Shown in pieces: positions 15,001 to 15,896 of a DNA stretch of 15,896 bases (its first letter is position 1; each line of letters begins with the position of its first letter). The notes under the pieces were generated by a model. That model saw nothing but the letters and a program-made list of their open reading frames with translations, had not been told where the DNA came from and searched no databases. A program made the position numbers and the translations under genes. The DNA is from Gammaproteobacteria bacterium. Lineage in GTDB: Bacteria; Pseudomonadota; Gammaproteobacteria; GCA-001735895. Location of the stretch: contig JANTFY010000028.1 in NCBI GenBank assembly GCA_024763185.1, forward strand, positions 1 through 15,896, read 5' to 3'.

Positions 15001-15896
15001 GGTCCTGCCGGGCATTCAACGTCATCCGGTATACCGTCGCTGTCCGCATCGGTCGTCAACCGGGTGACAACCTGTGTTGCAGCGGTGTTGCCATTGGATG
15101 AAGCATCCTGAGCAACATTTGCCAGCACATCGATGGAAATATCGCCATTGCCATCAGGCGTGATGTCAGCGGTATAGGTATGGCCATCAACGGATACAAA
15201 GTTACCGGCTGAGCCATTGCCAACAACAATGTCGCCCACAACAAAACCAGTCACGTCGGTACTGAACTCGAAGGTAACCGTGTAAGCCCCTGTGGTTTGA
15301 GACGGTGCATTCAGAATAGTGATCGTTACTGTCACTGTATCCTTATCCGCTTCCACCAAAACCGCATTACCGGTATTGCCCACTGCATCGGTCTGGCTGG
15401 CATTGATGTCGATGACATCGGTACCATCGGCTATGGCGCTGACATCAAAGCTGGCACTCCAGCTGCCTTCCGCGCTACAGGCAATATCCTGACTGACTGG
15501 TGTTGCCCCGGCGATACTCACAGAGACATTGCCATCACCCGCAGTACAGGTACCACTGACCGGATAGGCAGCCTGGTTAGCCTGGGTGGCAGTCGGTGCA
15601 CTGGTGATCACGACAATCGGTGGTGCAGTATTTTTATCGGCTTCAACCAATGCTGCATCGCCGGTATTGCCGGCGGTATCGGTCTGGCTGGCATTGATAG
15701 CTATCACATCGATTCCATCGGCAATCGCACTGACATCAAAGACCGCGTTCCAGGTGCCTGCATTACAGGGTACAGCCTGACTGGCCGGAGTCGCCCCGGG
15801 GATGTTTACCGTCACATTGCCATCGCCTGTGCTGCAGGTACCGCTGACGGGATAAGCCGCCTGATTGACAGACGTTGCCAGGGGCGCACTTGTCGT
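10818..15896 (-). CDS. Giant Ig-like/TSP3-repeat surface protein fused in frame to an OmpA-family protein (partial, runs off the right edge)
   Basis: The frame is open to the window edge (at least 1692 residues; true start outside). Order from the N-terminal side: two Ig-like repeats of 96 residues (about 15330-15896, NQAAYPVSGTC...FDVSAIADGTDVI), a different Ig-like domain (about 15060-15330), then about 970 residues of Asp-rich thrombospondin-type-3-like repeats (DLDSDNDGIPD; about 12160-15056), probably calcium-binding. Next come a hydrophobic CTERM-like tail (GIGGFSPLTLLMLFLPLLF, then KAGKK), and at once a signal-peptide-like segment (MGRLHGAAVLVLISSFIPVFA, cleavage before DD). The rest is an OmpA-type beta-barrel (about 11430-11960), two TSP3 motifs (DSDNDGVKDSLDACPDS, about 11190-11410) and an OmpA C-terminal peptidoglycan-binding domain (HTDSHGSEGNNLKLSDRRA; about 10845-11170). 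Likely a surface or adhesive outer-membrane protein. It is separated from the protease gene by a 354-bp spacer. The double hydrophobic junction is unusual. Confidence 0.85.
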   Translation of the reverse strand, partial: TTSAPLATSVNQAAYPVSGTCSTGDGNVTVNIPGATPASQAVPCNAGTWNAVFDVSAIADGIDVIAINASQTDTAGNTGDAALVEADKNTAPPIVVITSAPTATQANQAAYPVSGTCTAGDGNVSVSIAGATPVSQDIACSAEGSWSASFDVSAIADGTDVIDINASQTDAVGNTGNAVLVEADKDTVTVTITILNAPSQTTGAYTVTFEFSTDVTGFVVGDIVVGNGSAGNFVSVDGHTYTADITPDGNGDISIDVLANVAQDASSNGNTAATQVVTRLTTDADSDGIPDDVECPAGPPFNASCPDSDGDGFPDFQDLDSDNDGIPDRVEAAGNLNNPPDSDNDGTPDHLDLDSDNDGIPDHVEAGADVNNPVDTDGDGTPDYLDLDSDNDGIPDAVEGGSSGLDTDNDGIDDAYDVDQTGGADANADGIDDNAAVDTDADGTVDFRDLDSDNDGIPDAIEGGASGTDTDGDGIDDAYDVDQTGGTDNNGDGIDDNAAVDTDGDGIPDAQDSDSDNDGISDAIEGGAAGTDTDGDGIDDAYDVDQTGGSDANGDGIDDNAVIDTDGDGILNTQDMDSDNDGIPDAVEGVSTNIDTDGDGIPDILENGSSGVDSDSDGIDDILDVDQTGGVDANGDGIDDGVIDRDGDGIANYLDLDSDNDGIPDMFEARSSGVDSNGNNIDDAFDFALVGGVDTNMDGIVDTLLDTDSDAIADVFDLDADADGINDLQESGLSPAKISSLDGDNNGVIETAVGTNGLADAIETNDSLSALLDQDGNGSADSPMDTDSDSRPDFQDLDADNDGIHDLVEGSGFDPAAVDTNNDGVVDDNGTDADYDGIPDSIDSNDSLFGGLANDPVDTDGDLVADFRDLDTDNDGISDLIEGSGLEPAVVDSDNNGVLDNPQIDSDNDGIPDSGDSFAGYGDSQATGPVDTDGDGVADFRDLDADNDSIADVTEAGNQDDNADGFLDPAGTVTVPPLDMDSDGTPDYLDLDSNNDGTLDIDDAGNGMLDSNDDGMLDDATDVDADGIADSIDGDTSVPGLKADKDNDGISDSIDIDDDNDGIPDSAEADGNGNDVDTDGDGLIDRLDHDSDNDGLPDSVEAVQSVLDANADGVVDNFTDANNDGLHDAVDPAMIPLDSDGDSTPDFRDLDSDNDSLNDVFEAAGLSNAFDANDDGRLDILTDADLDGLADIVDPDVIVGTAGTVLPNPDTDSDSLSNYRDTDSDNDGVADSAELIDANGDGIPDAIQQGDELETAVRGIGGFSPLTLLMLFLPLLFKAGKKMGRLHGAAVLVLISSFIPVFADDINFCGRHNPLDSEDDAEFDQCLYIGASWLASTHVDPEGSSFGWSTSDDSDAGYNLFVGWHFKPRWFGELSYADLGEAGLNNSNPSITGTEKISYKIPALHVGYYLFEPEEPFNVYGKLGVSAISNKATTPNVPFDKQNSSGISAGAGVQWRSLSNGLFARLALDFYDKDARSIGLTLGYYFGDSEQSKPVPVAADSDNDGVKDSLDACPDSAAGAQVDSSGCVITSIVEPVVAEVDSDDDGVLDSIDACPDSQKGVQVDATGCVVLAVKALNLTLEGVHFDTNSARLTTDSKIILDKAVEALNSSPLIRVEVQAHTDSHGSEGNNLKLSDRRAASVREYLVIKGIAADRLISRGYGESSPKATNETAEGRARNRRVEFRILNGQQDN
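11988..12116 (-). other. CTERM-like tail followed by signal peptide (fusion junction)
   Basis: On the minus strand the codons read GG (12111-12116), a hydrophobic helix FSPLTLLMLFLPLLF (12066-12110), the basic KAGKK, then MGRLHG and the second hydrophobic stretch AAVLVLISSFIPVFA (11988-12032). The first part looks like a GlyGly-CTERM-type C-terminal sorting signal (GG, helix, basic end). The second looks like a type I signal peptide. Together they would form a helical hairpin in the inner membrane with the basic loop in the cytoplasm. Confidence 0.6.
12048..12060 (-). promoter_or_regulatory. Internal ribosome binding site and ATG for the OmpA module
   Basis: On the minus strand AGGGA (12056-12060), five further A residues, then ATG (12048-12050). 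The seven-A tract spans 12050-12056. Spacing is that of a functional Shine-Dalgarno. Confidence 0.5.
14133..14699 (-). repeat. Three tandem 189-bp units within the Asp-rich repeat region
   Basis: The units begin at 14699, 14510 and 14321 on the minus strand, exactly 189 bp (63 codons) apart, and the next divergent unit begins at 14132. Each encodes a block such as DTDGDGIDDAYDVDQTGG, then GIDDNAAVDTD, then DSDNDGIPDAIE. The identical phase and close similarity point to recent in-frame duplication, so copy number may vary among strains. Confidence 0.85.
15330..15896 (-). repeat. Tandem Ig-like repeats of 288 bp
   Basis: Two units with matching segments 288 bp apart (for example 15562-15578 and 15850-15866) encode about 96 residues each: QAAYPVSGTC, a GDGNV strand, a second Cys after 20-odd residues, FDVSAIADG and NASQTD..GNTG. 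They resemble bacterial Ig-like (Big) domains. The array continues past the right edge. Confidence 0.8.

Noticed and set aside
12160..15056. Numerous open frames on both strands opposite or within the Asp-rich array
   Set aside because: They are shadows of a repetitive, stop-poor sequence; composition and repeat phase fit only the minus-strand TSP3 frame.

Overview
The window looks like a gammaproteobacterial chromosome. The left third holds the order rpsF-rpsR-(DUF2232-type membrane gene)-rplI-dnaB on the minus strand, a layout known from Pseudomonas-like gammaproteobacteria; no priB is present. The right part holds outer-envelope genes (two lipoproteins, an OmpA-type protein) of a Gram-negative cell. 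The exact genus cannot be read from this.

Layout. 1-470: start of dnaB, running off the left edge. 471-696: spacer with two tandem copies of a 52-bp repeat and a minus-strand intrinsic terminator behind rplI. 697-2775: rplI, a DUF2232-like multi-spanning membrane protein, rpsR and rpsF, with a promoter at about 2841-2869 and a structured leader. 2976-6545, plus strand and divergent: a 1189-residue membrane protein with a periplasmic YCF48/BNR-like propeller region, an acyl-carrier-protein-like insert that lacks the phosphopantetheine serine, and a cytoplasmic KAP-type P-loop NTPase. 6579-10463, minus strand: a two-gene unit of a large subtilisin-family lipoprotein protease followed after 9 bp by a PrcB-like lipoprotein, reminiscent of the dentilisin protease complex. 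10464-10817: non-coding spacer with the protease promoter and a REP/MITE-like imperfect inverted repeat. 10818 to the right edge, minus strand: one open frame of at least 1692 residues with Ig-like repeats, about 970 residues of thrombospondin-type-3-like Asp-rich repeats, a GlyGly-CTERM-like tail, then without a stop a new signal peptide and a complete OmpA-family protein.

How the genes work together. The ribosomal genes form one transcription unit, with dnaB behind the terminator. The protease and the PrcB-like protein probably act together at the cell envelope. The giant Asp-rich/OmpA frame is likely a calcium-binding surface protein. Its junction (CTERM-like tail, A7 tract, Shine-Dalgarno, ATG, signal peptide) suggests two ancestral genes joined in frame, possibly still made or matured as two products. 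The most unusual items are this junction and the ACP-like domain inside the KAP NTPase.
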